In this document: positions 1-13,800 of the stretch, piece by piece
Layout of the letters: the number at the start of each line of letters is the position of its first letter
Position numbering within the stretch: the stretch's first letter is position 1
Translations under genes and position numbers: made by a program
Assembly (NCBI GenBank): GCA_009823395.1
Contig: CM020517.1
Location: 12,075,001-12,139,000 of the forward strand
DNA length: 64,000 nt
Reading direction: 5' to 3'
Source: Thamnaconus septentrionalis
Lineage: Eukaryota; Chordata; Actinopteri; Tetraodontiformes; Monacanthidae
Notes under the pieces: model-generated
What the model saw: the letters and a program-made list of their open reading frames with translations, nothing else
What the model was told of the DNA's origin: nothing
Database searches by the model: none

Positions 1-3000
1 GCCATGCGGGGGTGGGATGGAAGGGGGCTGGGTGTCCTGAGAGGGTGGGTGGGGGTGTAACCCACACACGACCCGATACACAGGAGTGCAAAGGAGATAA
101 AACAGCAGCTCGCCTGTCTCTGCGTTGCGTTTGTTGAAGAGGGAAGTAAAAATGAAACCATATCCCAGTTGCAGTTGGTGGAGTTGGTGAAGTTCAGTGA
201 ATTACAGTTGCCAAAGTTGGTTAAGATTTCGCACAAAGGTGTTTATCATTATCTCTCTTCTTTGTTCTGTTTTCAGATAAAAGTTTAACATTCAACACCG
301 TTTCAAGAAACAACTGTGTTGTGCTCTATATGCACATGACTACAATATAATTTACCTGCGTTCAATCATGTGAAACAATGTGCAATTTTCCAAAAATTTC
401 GTAAACACGTTATTTAAGTGGAACTGCACAATAAAGACATGTGTGACCTTTGACATGCGACTGAAATTCAACTTAATGCAATTAGCTTTCTCTCTCTTGA
501 CCTTGTTTTCTCTGAGAACGTCACCTCGATTCTGCGGCTGTCTGCCGTCTTCTCGCTCCGACGCCAATCTAATTTTACCACACCTGCTCAACAGTCATCT
601 CGGACCTGTCTGCTTTCATAACTGCCTGTCTCTTTTTGTTTATTAGCTGTCATTTCAGCTGCGCGACTGCTGCCGGCCCCCCTGCCACCTGTGTCAATCT
701 AACCTGCTCATTACTACGCAATCCAGCCCATCCACCAAGAAAACACTGATTTCAGTGGCACCTTCAGCTGAACAATGTGTTTTTACCGACTGCAAGCGAT
801 TTTAGACTGCATGGCACATTGGTGCATCCCGACATTAGTGACATGCTACAAAAACTAGGCATAAAATTCACCCTAAAAGGGCAAGAAAAAGTAAAATAAT
901 CATCTTAAATTGTGTTTTGCAATTGTGAAACACACATTTTACAGTTGCAGCTCACCCTTAATTTCCTCTAAAATGAAACTATGCATTTTCCTATGCTGTT
1001 TAATATTACTGTAACAGGCAGTTTAACGGTTTTATATGATTATTTACATATCCTACACTAATTTTCAAAAATATGCCAAAAGGGTCTAAATATACATTTT
1101 TGTGAACTGGTTCGTCTGGAGTAAAGCAAAGAACATAGATAGATAGATGACAGATGGATAGATAGACAAGATAGTCATCAGTCAACAGTTTTTTGATTTT
1201 GGAATTTATTTTAAAACTCTGTTACTCATTTAAAAAGCCCCAGAATAGCACCGTTATTTTATAATTACTCCATTTCATTGTGTGCCCCAATAAAGAACTC
1301 TCATATCTTCCGGTGCCTTTTCTTTTAGAAGTTGCTCAAGAGTCTCACGAGGACTGTTGTTGTGGCCCTACACTGTCGAACACCCTCCCTTTGGAACAGC
1401 AAGCTCACTTACATTTTTTTCTCTACAAGAAATTAAGCGTCTGCGTTTTGCTTTTGGTTTAAACGATGGACTTTGCTGACATCATTGTACGGAAAGCCTT
1501 CCCCTGTAAGCTTCCTGTAACGTCTCATCTCAGGAGAATGATTATTCAGCGTTTGCTGGAATTAGGACGTGTCGTGCGTAATTAGAAGATTTAAATAGAT
1601 CATTTGTCTTCATTTAAATATTATGACATTTCCTCTAAACAAGTCATGGTTGTTAGAGTTCGCGCGCACCTGACACGTATATCTTGCACAAAGTTGTAAA
1701 CAGAAAGTGGGGGAATGACTCAGACTTCCTGTGGAACTCTGTCAGCTGGGAAGGGTTGTGTGGATCAGGACGCCAGGGACACATGCAGACTATTTAGGAC
1801 ACAAGCAGCTTGTTGTGTCCCTGCGAGACCTGAGAAAAGCCTCAAATAGGAAAGCGTCCCGGCCCCTCGGGGATAGAGTGGGTGGGGGGGAGAGAAGCGG
1901 GTTCTGCTGTGGGGCATGAAAATAGGCTGAAGTTGTGCCGTTGGGAAATAGCAAAGTTTCCTCCGGGGGGCGGATGACGTTGTTTACTGCCTGTCTGGGA
2001 ATTCTTAGACTGGAGACTCACCGGGGTCAATATTTCCTTTTACTTTATGCGCCTCAGTGGTGCTTTTTCATTCGAATGCCTTCTGACACCTCATATTTTA
2101 TTCGGTGCCATCTACATCCTTGCATGAGGCGTCGCCTTTTTGTTTTTTTTCTCCCTCCCCCCTCTGTCAAGATGTAATCTCGGCTCAGGCTGACCGCAGT
2201 CGCTGTGGGCCGCCACAGGGGGCAGAGCACAGGGGAGCCTCAGTCCGACCTCGTCCGCACCCCCCCACAGCCCCCTGCTCAATAATAGATGCCCCGCTGT
2301 TGACACATGGCAGGTGGCGACACAACACAACGCAGGTGAGATGAATATTTCATATCAAAGCTGTGCTATCACAGCTACACTTTTACCCGTTTGAAGTTTA
2401 GGGAATGGATCAAGGCGAAATTGGGACACGTGTTCAGCTGTTTACAATTGCTCCAGCCATCTGGAGTTTAGAGGAACATGCTATGGTTCAAAGCGGCACC
2501 ACAAAAACAGACTGTAGGAGTCTGTCACCAGTTTAGCTGGTAAATGCGGTTTTGAGTAATAAAACTAAAACAGCAAATGTTAATAATGCATGAGTAAATA
2601 CTGCATTTAACCCATTTTGCCAATCAGGCATTTGCCCTTTATGGTATCTGCAAGTTTTCGGTTTTTATTTTTCGTTCTGGGATGTACTCGGGTTTGTTGC
2701 CTTTGGACGGGGCTTACTGGGATGCATAATCTGCCTTTGGACGAGGCTCCCACGGCGGCGAGTGACTAGAAAGAGCACAGAGCTTTATTAGTCACTTGGT
2801 TGGAGTTGTGTTTGTTTTGGCTCCTTGGATGGCTCGCAGCCCGGACTGCAGCATCATGTCTCTTGCCTCGGATGGCACAGCAACACTGAGGCGCAGCGTG
2901 AGTCTGAATCCTCGTCTCTGCTCTTGTGCACACCAGCCTGAGTTGGTTGCGGACGCTGAATAAAAATGGTACGGAAGGTCCCACCTAACCACAAAAAACT

Positions 3001-4699
3001 CCAGACCCTTTTGCCTCTGACAGCTGACTGGTGGAAAAAAAACAGATGATAAAAACATAACGGAGGGCCGGGAGAGGAGTGGGACCTGCAGAGCTAGCGC
3101 TGCTGTCTGCGGTGCACAGGCCCTGGCTTGCAGCCAGCTGATTTTCATTGGGAAAGCCCGGAGCACCAAGTGCCTAAGAGGGCTATATATAACTAGCGGT
3201 GTTTTTCTCACTGACAAACCCTCCCTCACATCACTATTGACTAGGACGCTCAATTACTGCCTTTGCTTGCTTTGGCAGCCAAGGTTTCCCTCCGTCCTTT
3301 TTTTCTCTCTTTTTGTTTGACCGCTGTGTTGTTTCCTCTCTCCCTTCTTCCTCATGAACGATGGATGACCGTAGCGCCCATGACAAATGTCGGAGGAGTC
3401 ACATCCCTCCCCAGACTGCTCTCCCATTGGCTGGCGGCTTATGAATGTCTAATGAGGCCAGTCTGGCTGGACCCTGGGTATGTTTTTTTCTCCACCCCCT
3501 CCCCACCACCACCACCTCCATTGAGAGTGTGGAGGGCAGCTTGGCGTGGCACAAAGTCTGCAGTCTAGAGCCCACAGAGCTTCAGGACATGACCCGCTTG
3601 CATGTATAAAAGATGTGGCCCGCAACTGAATGACTGCGCAAATTAATTCATAAATAATGACTTGGGTTTGGGGCTAGAGCCCGTATTGCAACAACACTTC
3701 CCTACCACTGCTGCATTAAAAAAAGGTGCCCCTTGGCTACACGGGGGAGTGTGAGAGGGCTGGAGAATTGCCATAATGAATTCCTGAGCCAACCACCCAT
3801 TACTTCCGCTGCCTGACTTTTCCTATTTGTTGTTTGAAGGAAGACAAGATAGAGTTCTGCCGAGGGAAGGCGCAAGCACACGGCCGGGGCTCGGCTCGCC
3901 GCCCGTAAAAAATAATAAGGTGCCGAGACCGAGTCAGGAGTGAGCGCAACGCGACGGCCTAATTTAGCACGCCCCGACGCTCGGCCGTGTTCCGAGTCAC
4001 TGTTTATGCCGTATTTTATGGAGTGTGTAAATATGCCGACGTGATGTATGTGAAGATGGCTGCGCGTTTACGGATGGGCGCACACGGCGCTCGGCCCTGC
4101 ACGCTTCGCACGATCGCCGCGCCGCCAGCTCGTCTGCGTGTGTGCGTGTTTGCTAAATGCCCGCTAACATTAGCGTGGACGTCGGCGTGCATGTGTGACA
4201 CGGCGCCGCCTGAATGTCGCACAGAGAATTGGGTCTGGCTTGCGCCGCGGGCCCAAACCCTCACGCAGCCTTTTTCCCTCTAATAAGCCAAATGGGGGGA
4301 AAACAGCTCCCGCTGCAAACGGCGGCGTCTCGGGAATCCTCCGCTCGTCTCCTGCTTTCACTTTCATGAACCCAGCTGCCACTCTCGCCGACCCGCCCGC
4401 CAGACACTTATGCAAATTAAATCAACAACGGTATAGTCAAGTGGAGGCGCGGTGCTCATTCGTGTAAGCGCGCGGGATGTTTCCGGGTTACTTGCTCGGC
4501 CGTGGATCTTCCGCCGTGACGTTTACGGCCCGATTTGGTGGTTTAACCTCTGACCTCTGAGACCCCAGCAGGGTGATCGCATGGTCACAGCGTCCTGCGT
4601 CACGTAGACAGGAGAGGCAATTAAGCCTCCTCCCGTGGGTCAAATTACACGTGGTGCGTTGAGCAGGCCCCCAGCTGTGAGGACTGCAACTGTTTTGTC
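1..4699. other. Non-coding flank or intron at the 3' side of prima1
   Basis: I see no supported coding exon here. The open frames are short, unrelated to known proteins and mostly in compositionally biased DNA. Because prima1 runs leftward and its last exon (cytoplasmic tail) was not found, this stretch is probably its final intron or lies between that exon and the next gene. A small degenerate GATA microsatellite lies at about 1137-1175. The stretch at about 3860-4490 is richer in CpG than its surroundings. No transcript structure can be argued from sequence alone. Confidence 0.5.
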
Positions 4700-4775
4700 T
4701 CATCGCACCTGCGTGTCAACCTTCTGAAGACGACCAGACTGGAACAAGGAAGACGGCGACAAATGGAACTCCCAC

Positions 4776-5497
4776 CTTTTGATGGCCTTGTAGCAGATGA
4801 TGATGGCCGAGAGGAGGAAGACGAGCGAGGCGCAGCTCACCGTTCCCAAGACTATAAAGTCCATCTCCGTCCACCAGGGCCGCAGCAAAGGCGCCATGGG
4901 CTCTGCCACTGTGAGAGGATGGATGGAGAGTAGGAGGAGGTGGAGGTGAAGCAGGGAGGATGAGGAGATTTGGAAAAAGAAGACAGAGTAGAAGGGCGTT
5001 TAACAGCGACGGAAGAAAGAAGGAGAGAAACCGGGTCAAAAGAACCAACACTTTTTGCGCGATTCAGCAATTACGCAACGAGGAGCCGCGGAGGTGAAGC
5101 GTCCTCGCAGCCCTGGGCGTTGTTTGGCGAGATGCTGCGTCTCCACCACCACCACCCTCACCACCACCACCTCCACTCCCTGCTCGTTCTGTAGGTCCTG
5201 GGTTCAACGTTCAGAGATATCCAAGACGACACCATGAATCATTTACGCTCCCATCAGCCTCCCTCACACCAGCACTCTTGTCCGCACCAATTACCGTTGC
5301 GCAGAACCTCCTGCTCTTTTCCACATTAGAGCCGCCGAGCGGCGGCCACTCGCCAAGGAATGTCGAGTAACGTTCCGCGGATCAGCAACTTCACACTTAT
5401 CGTGCAAAACTTTCTGATAGATAGACAGATATACTGATAGATAGATAGATGGATAGATAGATGAACTGATTTATAAATAGAAGTGGAGCATCAAATG

Positions 5498-5531
<34 letters not shown>

Positions 5532-7556
5532 GTCTCTCAGCCTCTTTGTCGCTTTCCTTATGAATGAAAGGGTTTACACCAAAGCAGCCAATTCTCCTTA
5601 GTAACGGCGTGGACTGTTTTCCAACACAGCACATCTCTACGGAGCAAGCGAGACACGGCTCCCCTCTCGCTTCAGCACATAAGTCACTACAAATTTTTTT
5701 TTTTTTTTAAAGCTCCTCTCTCGGCCAAACTCCCCGTTTAATCCTGTGTTTCGTCAACGGCTGTGGGATTTACTGCAGCCGGTGGTAAGGATCTCCGCGC
5801 TTGTGATAAAGCGCACTCCTTTTAAGGCACTTTAGGCGCCGTTTTTAGCACACGCAGACTTACTTACCGTTGCCAATTTTTCACTTCTTGTAGACTTTGG
5901 GAAGACAGATAAGGTCTCATGTCCCAGTTTTTCTAAAGTTGCCTGCGCATATTCATTGCATTTTTAAAGACTACAGTTTAGAGCAAAATTTTCAGCACTA
6001 ACCGGTTTTGCAAATTGGGCTGCTGTGGGGATATCAGGATAATTATGTGCCTGTATAGATTAAATTTAGAACTTCAGGGGGAGTAGACGGAGGAAAAAAA
6101 TATCTTTTTAAGTGAATTATTTATGGCATCTCCACCCTCTGCAAACATTTCTGTGTAAAGCCAAAAGGGGCCAGAAATTGCCCTGGTTATCGTATCACTG
6201 GATTTATGGAGGGATCCAACACTAGACACACAGCGCTCCACTCATGCGTTTTCCACAGTTGGTTATTCACACGCCCGGCTTTGCTTACAGTCAGATGGCC
6301 CTGGCAGCTTTGATGCAGTGACCAACATCCACAGCCCGTTGTGTAATTGGGGATGGCAGCGGGGGAGGCCTCGAAAGTGACCGCTCGGAAGATCCAGCCC
6401 GAAAATGATTGATTAAAATATTTACACCGCTGTCTATTGAGACACAGATGATGGAGCACTTCTCCCTCCACATAATAGGGGCTGGGGATGAGTGATTCTT
6501 AAGAGTCGCGGTAATGGCTCAGAATGGCTGCATCATCAGCAAATGCCTGTCCCATATTTCAGCACGCCGCTCATTAAGGTGCTCGCGACCACGTACAAAT
6601 CATATCAGGTTCCAGCCCGCAGGTCGGGTGGGCGCTGGAGGTGGTGGTGGTGGGGGGTGTTGACTGGCTGTTATGCTGCTGTCTCGAAGCAGGAGGGGGA
6701 AAAAAGAGGTAGCGTCAAACAGGCGGCGGATCCACGCAGGTGTGTGTTTGTGCGATTGTGCTTGTTGTTGTGCGCTAGCACAAAAGACACAAAACGCGCA
6801 AACAAATTCCCCCAACACTCCCGGACCGCCAGCGGGTCGACTTCAAAATATGAAAAAAAAGAAAAAAGCTAGAACTTCTGGGCCCGGTTCATTAGCCTCT
6901 TATCTCGATCAAATTAAAGCTAATTTAATTAACTCATCTGTGTTTTTAATCAGGGGTCCTCCGGGGGAAACCCTACCACACAACCACTGAGCCTGGCAGC
7001 CCAGCAGGCATGGATTTCACAGGCAGCTGGGTACTCCCCAAGGTCAGACCCGGCATAAATTAGCCTTGTGTTCAGCTGTCAACATCCCGCTGGCTCCATC
7101 ACACGCACGTGCAAATCTGCGCTCATGCTCGGGCACTCGCAGAGTGAATCTCATGGGGCAGTGGGGGTGGGGGAAGAGAAAGGAAGCTACATTTTTTTTT
7201 CCTTTGAGCGTGACAAAGTGAAAACACAGTAACAGTTTTTTCCAGCCAGCTGACACCTGCGTCTGGGAGAGCGAGGCCGAGGCCTTCGGACTGACTGCAG
7301 GAGTGAGGCAGGTGCCACACCGAGAGGGGAGTGATTGGGCGGAGGGTGGGCTGGAGGTTGTGGGGGGAGGTGGTTGATGAGGCTCTTACCTGTGGTGCCC
7401 AGTAGCCGCGGGGGAGGCGGCGGAGGCGGCGGCGGAGGGAGCGGAGGGTATCTTCGACATTGGCACGCCAGCTGGCACTGTTGACTAACTTTCTCCGCCA
7501 CCGTCCGCGAGCATGACCTCTGGAGTTCTCCCTTATGGCGTGCGAGAGAGACACAC

Positions 7557-7619
<63 letters not shown>

Positions 7620-8589
7620 CATTAAGAGCGAGTGCAGGCGGCGTCCTTCGAGCGCATTCGCTCACAAGTGCCATCAGCACCAACGCCGCAGCGGCACAAC
7701 AAAGACAGGGAGACGCTCTAGCAACTCAGCCACCTCTTCTCTGCGGGGCCGTGAAGCGTTTCACCAGCCTTGCTGCTGCTGCTGCTGCTGCTGTGGCCGC
7801 CGTGCACTGAGTGCATGCAGAATAGTAGCACGTCTATGGCTGCAGCCCGTAAGAAAACCACCCACCGACAAGAGTGGGCAGCAGGCTGCCCCGAGGAGTG
7901 TGTGCGTGGGAGGACTTGGAAACTCGAGCGGATCACATTACACATGAACCCTGCCAGCAGTTTGTGTGTGCGTGCGCGTGTATGTGAGTGCATGTGAACA
8001 ACAGCTCACCACTATCTGTAGGCAGCAGCGCGGCGGGGCAGAGGTTAGAACGCTCATCACTAACATATGCCTGCCTGCCTGCCTGCCGCAGGGATCCTGG
8101 TGGGATCGCTGAATATTGTGATGATGAAAACACAGTTGGCTACTCCATGTTCCCACTACCAGAGAGCTGAGTGTCTGTGCGTGAGGCGCCTATGTGTGTG
8201 AGAGAGTGAGTGCATGTGCGTGTGTGTTGTGTGTGTGTGTGCAAATATTTCCTCAAGCCTTAACTGGGAACTTTACGCATGGTTGCCTGTCAGTATATCC
8301 TAAACCCAGGTGCTGCCCTGAGACTGCTGACCCCGAACCAACATCCTATGTAAACACACATGCAATATTAAAAGGGGGGCGGCATTAATGCACAATCCAG
8401 CAGCTCTATAAATCAGAATCCCCCGCTTGGCTTTAGAGTCCAACCTGTCCCCCGTGTGCGCGCGTGTGCATGTCGCTCCCGTTGGCGGGCGCTTACCTGG
8501 CACGAGAGTAAAAACAGTGAGAGAAGGCAGTGACCAAAGAAAAAAGGCCAGAAACTCAAAAGAGATGGCATCAGATCTTGGACGAGCAT
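4776..8589 (-). CDS. prima1: PRIMA1, proline-rich membrane anchor of acetylcholinesterase (3' end missing)
   Basis: Type I membrane protein that tethers tetrameric acetylcholinesterase to neuronal membranes through a proline-rich attachment domain (PRAD). Three coding exons are visible on the minus strand: 8497-8589 (31-residue signal peptide starting MLVQDLMPSLL), 7390-7531 (PRAD) and 4776-4908 (transmembrane). Splice phases agree across both junctions. The PRAD exon reads CQLACQCRRYPPLP followed by a proline run and RLL, very close to mammalian PRIMA1. The membrane exon contains SCASLVFLLSAIIICYKAIKR, where CASLVF and ICYKAIKR match the mammalian protein. The donor after AIKR is good, but the following tail exon is not visible, so the model (about 122 residues) is incomplete. 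Read-through past that donor would add 24 residues and stop near 4700, which may be a short-tail isoform. The identity is firm; the 3' end is open. Confidence 0.9.
5415..5531. repeat. Inverted GATA/TATC microsatellite arms
   Basis: An interrupted GATA tract (about 5415-5463) is followed after roughly 35 bases by an uninterrupted ATCT tract (about 5497-5531). The two arms are reverse complements and could fold together. The repeat lies in the prima1 intron between the PRAD and membrane exons. Confidence 0.85.
7562..7611. repeat. (GA)n microsatellite
   Basis: About 25 uninterrupted GA units in the prima1 intron, just upstream (in gene sense) of the PRAD exon acceptor. In gene sense it is a CT-rich tract about 30 bases before the acceptor, so it lengthens that exon's pyrimidine environment. 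Confidence 0.95.
7769..7793. repeat. Short (GCT)n trinucleotide repeat
   Basis: About eight CTG/GCT units in the prima1 first intron. It creates spurious Leu, Ala or Ser runs in several frames and is not coding evidence. Confidence 0.85.
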
Positions 8590-9340
8590 TCCTCTTGCGC
8601 TGTTCTCGATGACACTAGGCGGCGTTTCCAAAGGATGGATGTGGTGCACATAGGCTTGGACAGTGTGGGAAATCACCATCCACCCCGTCCGGCGACAAGC
8701 GTCTCCAGAAATAGTTTACGCCACAATCATTCCCCTCTTCAGATCCCGTCGTCGGTAGCATAGGACAGGCGAGCGGGCGGGCGGCATGAGGAGCGAATGA
8801 GGGATAATTCACATCTCCAAAAGTAGTTTTCTCTTTTTCTTTCTCTCTCTTTTTTCTCTCGGACAGCGACCCCCCGGATCACGCCGCTATAAGTGTTCCG
8901 CGCAAATGTGAGGGCGGTGGATGGCCCGAGCCTCACATCCCATCCTCGGCTGCAAAAGCGTGAGTGCAAACGGTGCCACTCAAGCCATCGAAGTTGAAGA
9001 AAGGGGGTTGGTGGGGGGGTGGTAGAGAGAAAAGAAAGAAGAGGAAGAGAGAACAAAAAAAAAATCCACACAACACACACGCGACACGCAACACGCGCGC
9101 GCCGACGAGCGCGCGGAGAGAGAGACAGGGGGGGAGAGCGTGAGAGATCCTCGGGAATATCGCGCGGGCCAAAAAGGATTCCTCACAATCGAGCGTCACA
9201 GCATCTCCGCTCAACTTATCTATGCTGAGTAGTAGCGCGCGGGCGAGTCCGGCGGGCTGAGCGGATGCGTCCCCCTCTGTGCCAAAACACGGCGGGCTGT
9301 TTTATAGCGGAGCATCACCGCCGCGCACTTGATGCAGCGC
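8590..9340 (-). promoter_or_regulatory. Probable prima1 5' UTR and promoter region
   Basis: This lies immediately upstream of the prima1 initiator codon. It becomes CpG-rich from about 8750 to 9340, with many CG dinucleotides against an AT-rich background, as expected for a vertebrate CpG-type promoter. A first non-coding exon may exist here, but I cannot place a transcription start. Confidence 0.4.
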
Positions 9341-9407
9341 TCAACAGCAGCTCGGTCCTTCCTCTCCCCCGGCGTGCTGCGCTCCAACAAATTCGCCCTC
9401 CGCTTTC

Positions 9408-9560
9408 TTAAAAAAAGAAGAGAGCGAGAGGGTGAGAGAGGTAGAGAGAGGGGGGAGGAGGAGGGAAAAAGTCCCCCTCCCTCCCCTCTTCTTCCATCCT
9501 CCTCCTCACCCTCTCCTCTCCTCTCCTCTCCTGCCCTCCCCTCCCCTCATCTCCTCCTGC
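9408..9560. repeat. Purine tract followed by pyrimidine tract
   Basis: About 60 bases of nearly pure purine (GAGA/GGAGG rich) pass directly into about 90 bases of nearly pure pyrimidine (CCTCT/CCCTC rich). It lies upstream of prima1. Long open frames across it are low-complexity artefacts. Confidence 0.8.
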
Positions 9561-9730
9561 ACGTCAGACGGGGGTTTTGTTTTGTTTTTGTTTAGGGCGT
9601 CGGATTTATTGCATTTTACATGCATATATGCAAAGTGGCCCGGGCATGAAGTCTAAAAAGCCCACAACAAATGCATCGTGGAGGCGAGTCCGAGCAGGAT
9701 GACGCGTACTGGAGCGAATTAAAGTCAACT

Positions 9731-9731
<1 letters not shown>

Positions 9732-9787
<56 letters not shown>
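9732..9787. repeat. (GA)n microsatellite
   Basis: About 28 uninterrupted GA units upstream of the prima1 promoter region. This is the second long GA array within 2.2 kb. Confidence 0.95.
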
Positions 9788-9789
<2 letters not shown>

Positions 9790-9949
9790 CAAGACGCCTA
9801 CCGAATGAAAAGCACTGCCATACCCATGTTTGATGTGCTGTGTGGCTGCGCGAGCACTCCGTGCTTCCAATTGTACCCAAAGTAGGCTGAGATAAACAAC
9901 ACTGATGTAACGTGGCATTGACTGCTAATGCGCAACAGCAAAACACCGC

Positions 9950-12900
9950 CATAGGATACTCTCTGTATTTAAAAAAAAAAAAATTGAATAATTGTTGCTT
10001 TTTTATTTTTGAAATTTGATTCTCACGTTAATTTTTTTCCCTCTGACCTCGTCCACAACTTGGCACCATATTGATGGTGGTGCTCAGGGCCAGAGTGCAC
10101 AGAGTCACAGGCCACACTGAGTAGTTTTTGAGAGCAGAGTTGCATAATGTTGTTGGTGGTCTCCACTAGGCACGGTTATGAAATTACCCCACAGCCCACA
10201 GCCACACATGTACTGCGACTAGAGAGCCAACGTGACATCGACAGTTTATTGGAATTGACTTGAGCACTTACCTGGCGGTGGGAATAAAATGCCAGTCGGT
10301 GTATATTGATGATGATTAATTGAATAGTAATGCACCTGTCTTAAATAATACTTTGACATCACACTGTGATTTCACATCACGGCATTGGCGGTTTCTTCAT
10401 GTTCCACATATCTGGTGGATGCTTCAACAGGGGGATTTAAATGGCACTTTTCTGTTATTTTGAGCGATATTCCTGAAATGGGAATTGGCATTCTTGTTTT
10501 TATTTTCTAACATTTTACAATTTCCCATCAGTCATTTAAATGAAATAAAATCCGCAGTTGCAGAATTTATTCAATTCTGTCAAACTGACAAATTATTATT
10601 TGGATTAAAGGTGTTAAGGTCAGTTCTCCTCTTGACACTGACTTGTAGACTCTGCAAGGTGGCGTCTTTGCTCTAACACAGCACTTTGCTTGTGAATCCT
10701 TCCATGTTTCTAAAATACATAATCATTTGTCACACTGAACACGTGTTCCAAGTGACAGCAAATCCTGTCACAGGCTTCCTTTTCCAAATACCACAAACGG
10801 CATCAACTTTGGATCAAGATCAATGGTTTCTGCTCATAGCCTCAAAGCCTTTGGAACGTTTATCGCATCTCTTCCTTCTCAAAAAAAAAAAAAAGCTCTT
10901 CGGAGACTATAACGGGGTAAGCTCCTGCACAAGAGCCGTGCATGACTTAAAATTGTACGGATGCCATTAGACTCCATTTGCATGCACAAAGCGGAGATTT
11001 ATCCTTAGTTTTGGAAGTGCACAACAAGCCTGGGTTTGGCTCCGTTCATCCATCCTCTCCTCCAGTCTGCACAGTATTGATTATCTGACAAGAGAAAAGC
11101 GCTACATCCTCTTGGTTCCTTCCTGTTGCCTCAATCTACCACAACATACATCACGTCTCCTTTAAACTCAGATAAGAAAACCTCTTAATAAGATTACTGA
11201 GGCCTTTCAGTGTTATTAGTCATGCTGAGATACTTAATCAGCACCCCTGGAAACAAACATAGCCCAAAAATAAAAAATCCAAACAGTCAGACATTTAAAA
11301 AAAACCAAAAAAAAAAAACCTGTGCCAGGAAAAACAACGAACATACAAACAAACAAATACATATTCATAAAGAAAATGAACTCAACTGCTCATATCCTAA
11401 CTGTGAATTTCTCGTTTATATGCTAACCCTTTAGCAAGACTGTTGTGTAGTGGAGGTTGAGTGCCATCTAGTGGGCAAGTTTATCATCAAAAAATCTAAG
11501 GCTCCAGGAAATATTTTAGGTGGAAACCAAAAACAGCATATACAAAAAAATGTTATTTCATGCTTATCACATACTTCAGTCATGTGCTTTTGTATCCATA
11601 TTTTGGGCTTTCAGAATTGTGAACACCTAATTTTAGGCAAACATTAATAACCTTTAATCGTGTTAATTGATTATTATCAATTAATAATAACAGTACTAAT
11701 AATGAAAATAGTACAAATTGCTGAAATCTTCCTCATTAAAAAATAATCTCCACTTTGTCTTTACTTTAATTTTCAGGTATGGAAAATGCCTGTGTGGTTA
11801 TTGTGCTCGTCAAAGGTTATTTCTTTTACCTATATGAATCACAAATCAGACATCATAATTGATGTATATCATAATTGATTTTAGTGACCAAAATGATGTG
11901 GAGAAAAAGTATCAATCCTGATGTGAATAACTGATTTTCTTAGATGGAGTTTAGCAACTTTGAGGAAATACGTGTTGTATTGAAAGTTTTACTAATGGTT
12001 CCTGCACGTCTCCTTTCCCTCGCTGGTAGAGGCAGAGAGTCAGATTTCAGTGGTTGCTGAAGCTCCTCTGGGCTTTGGCTAAACAGATCTGTGCTATATG
12101 ATGCAAACATTGTGAGGTAAGATTACTTAGTAGCTCGTTACTTCACTGTGCATCACTGCAGACTCCAAAAACTCCCCAGCTCCATTTTTTTATGAACACA
12201 CTTGACATTTGTGCACCAAAGATATGCAAGTGAGACACATATCTTTAGTGCACACATTGAGCTGTTGTCTGTTGGAGAGTCTGTCTGTTTTAGATGAACT
12301 GATGCGCATGGACCCATGGCCGACCCTCCAGCCAGAGTGCATAGGTGACCAAAGAGCAGCTCCGTAAATCAGCCGCTGAATATCTGCAATTTCACCGACA
12401 TGCCGTCCACCTGTTGTGGCGCAAGGACAGCGACATACTGTGGAATTTATGTGTGTCAGTGTGCTTCCTCTCGTCTTCCTCACTTCAAAAAAAACAACAA
12501 CACAGGAGTAGGGTGACAGGCCCGGGGAGGGGAGCCTCCATTGTTAATTTGCCTTTTCAGAGGGACAGGAAAGCGAGGGCGAGAAAAGGCGAGGAGGACA
12601 ATGGGTTCTATTGCAACTACAGAGCGAGATGCATTGCCTTAGAAAAGATAGACCTCTCAGAGGAGATATAGACCTGTGGGCCTCTCCTCATACAACCTCA
12701 AACTGAGTCAATGAGGCAATCAATCAAGTAGCCTGCAGCCCACTCTGGGTAAATGGTCTGTAGCTTTGATATAGAACGGACGATTTCTCTGAGATTGCCC
12801 CGGTGATATGGTCCAGGGACTTTAAGGACATCACTGCATTAGGTGTTACTCACCAGTGTAGCAGTTTCTCCACATCTCACACCGCTGCCGGGCCTCAGCG

Positions 12901-13800
12901 GAGAGATATAGGTGCTCTTTTTTTTTCCACTTCAATGAGGGGATGAAGCTCAATTAGCATTTCACAAGTCCCCTTTTCCTCCTCCGTTGCAATCTTCCCT
13001 GCGGAGCCCGTGCTTTCTCTTGGGATTGTCCTGTTTTGGGCCCTTGTTGCCGTTGGCAGGGTGACAGTATTCGAGTGTGCAAACTTGTGCTATTGTCCGC
13101 GGGCCAGAGGGAGCCATGGAGACCCCATAATATGACACAGGAAAATGTTTGCTGATGGCAATTCTATGGGCTTTGTCCGACTCTTTCTCCTTCATGACGA
13201 CTCGATTTAAGTCTCTAAATGTTTGACTACAAATGCCGGAGTGCTATCCAGCTCCTTCCCCTTTGTCCCGCGAGGTTTGAATGAGTAATTCAGCCTTTGT
13301 GTCGCTCGATTGAGGGGGCAAACAGAAAGACAAGATTCTTGAGCGTTCAAGCCCCTTTCCATGGTTATGCACTCTTTAGATCCCCCCCGTACCAAATCCT
13401 ACAGCTGACATCACTCTTGGGGAGGGTGCTATGGGTATCTGTGTTTTGGTTTGTTTTTTTTAAAAAAAAAGAAAAAAAACAACTCCACGTTGCCTGCCTC
13501 AGATCAAAGTTAGGATTTATGCGCACGTCAGCAGAAATTGCACGGATTTGTTTTTCTCCAGGCACGTACCGGATACCGGGAGATGTTTGGCGCAGGAATT
13601 CCCGTGTAGGACAAATAGCGCAAACCGTCCGCGGCGTTTCCCCCCTGAATCTCCATGACAACAATTTGCAGTGAGGAAGAATTCGATACCAGGGCGCTTG
13701 GAGGCTGATTAGGATGCATTGTGAGGGGGCTTGGGGTCGCTGATTGGTTCAAGGAAAGCACCATAACTACAAGGAGTTTATATTCATTCAACTTGTTGAA
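9950..13800. other. Intergenic region between prima1 and fam181a
   Basis: These two genes are divergent and this is the space between them. No coding exon is supported. An ATTTGCAT octamer sits near 10975. The 12960-13400 portion is less AT-rich than its flanks and could hold conserved non-coding sequence, but that needs cross-species alignment. No recognisable mobile element was seen. Confidence 0.5.

Noticed and set aside
7123..7683. Long frames through the (GA)n array, including an S/L repeat protein
   Set aside because: Produced by dinucleotide repeats. Only the PRAD exon inside this area has homology and splice sites.
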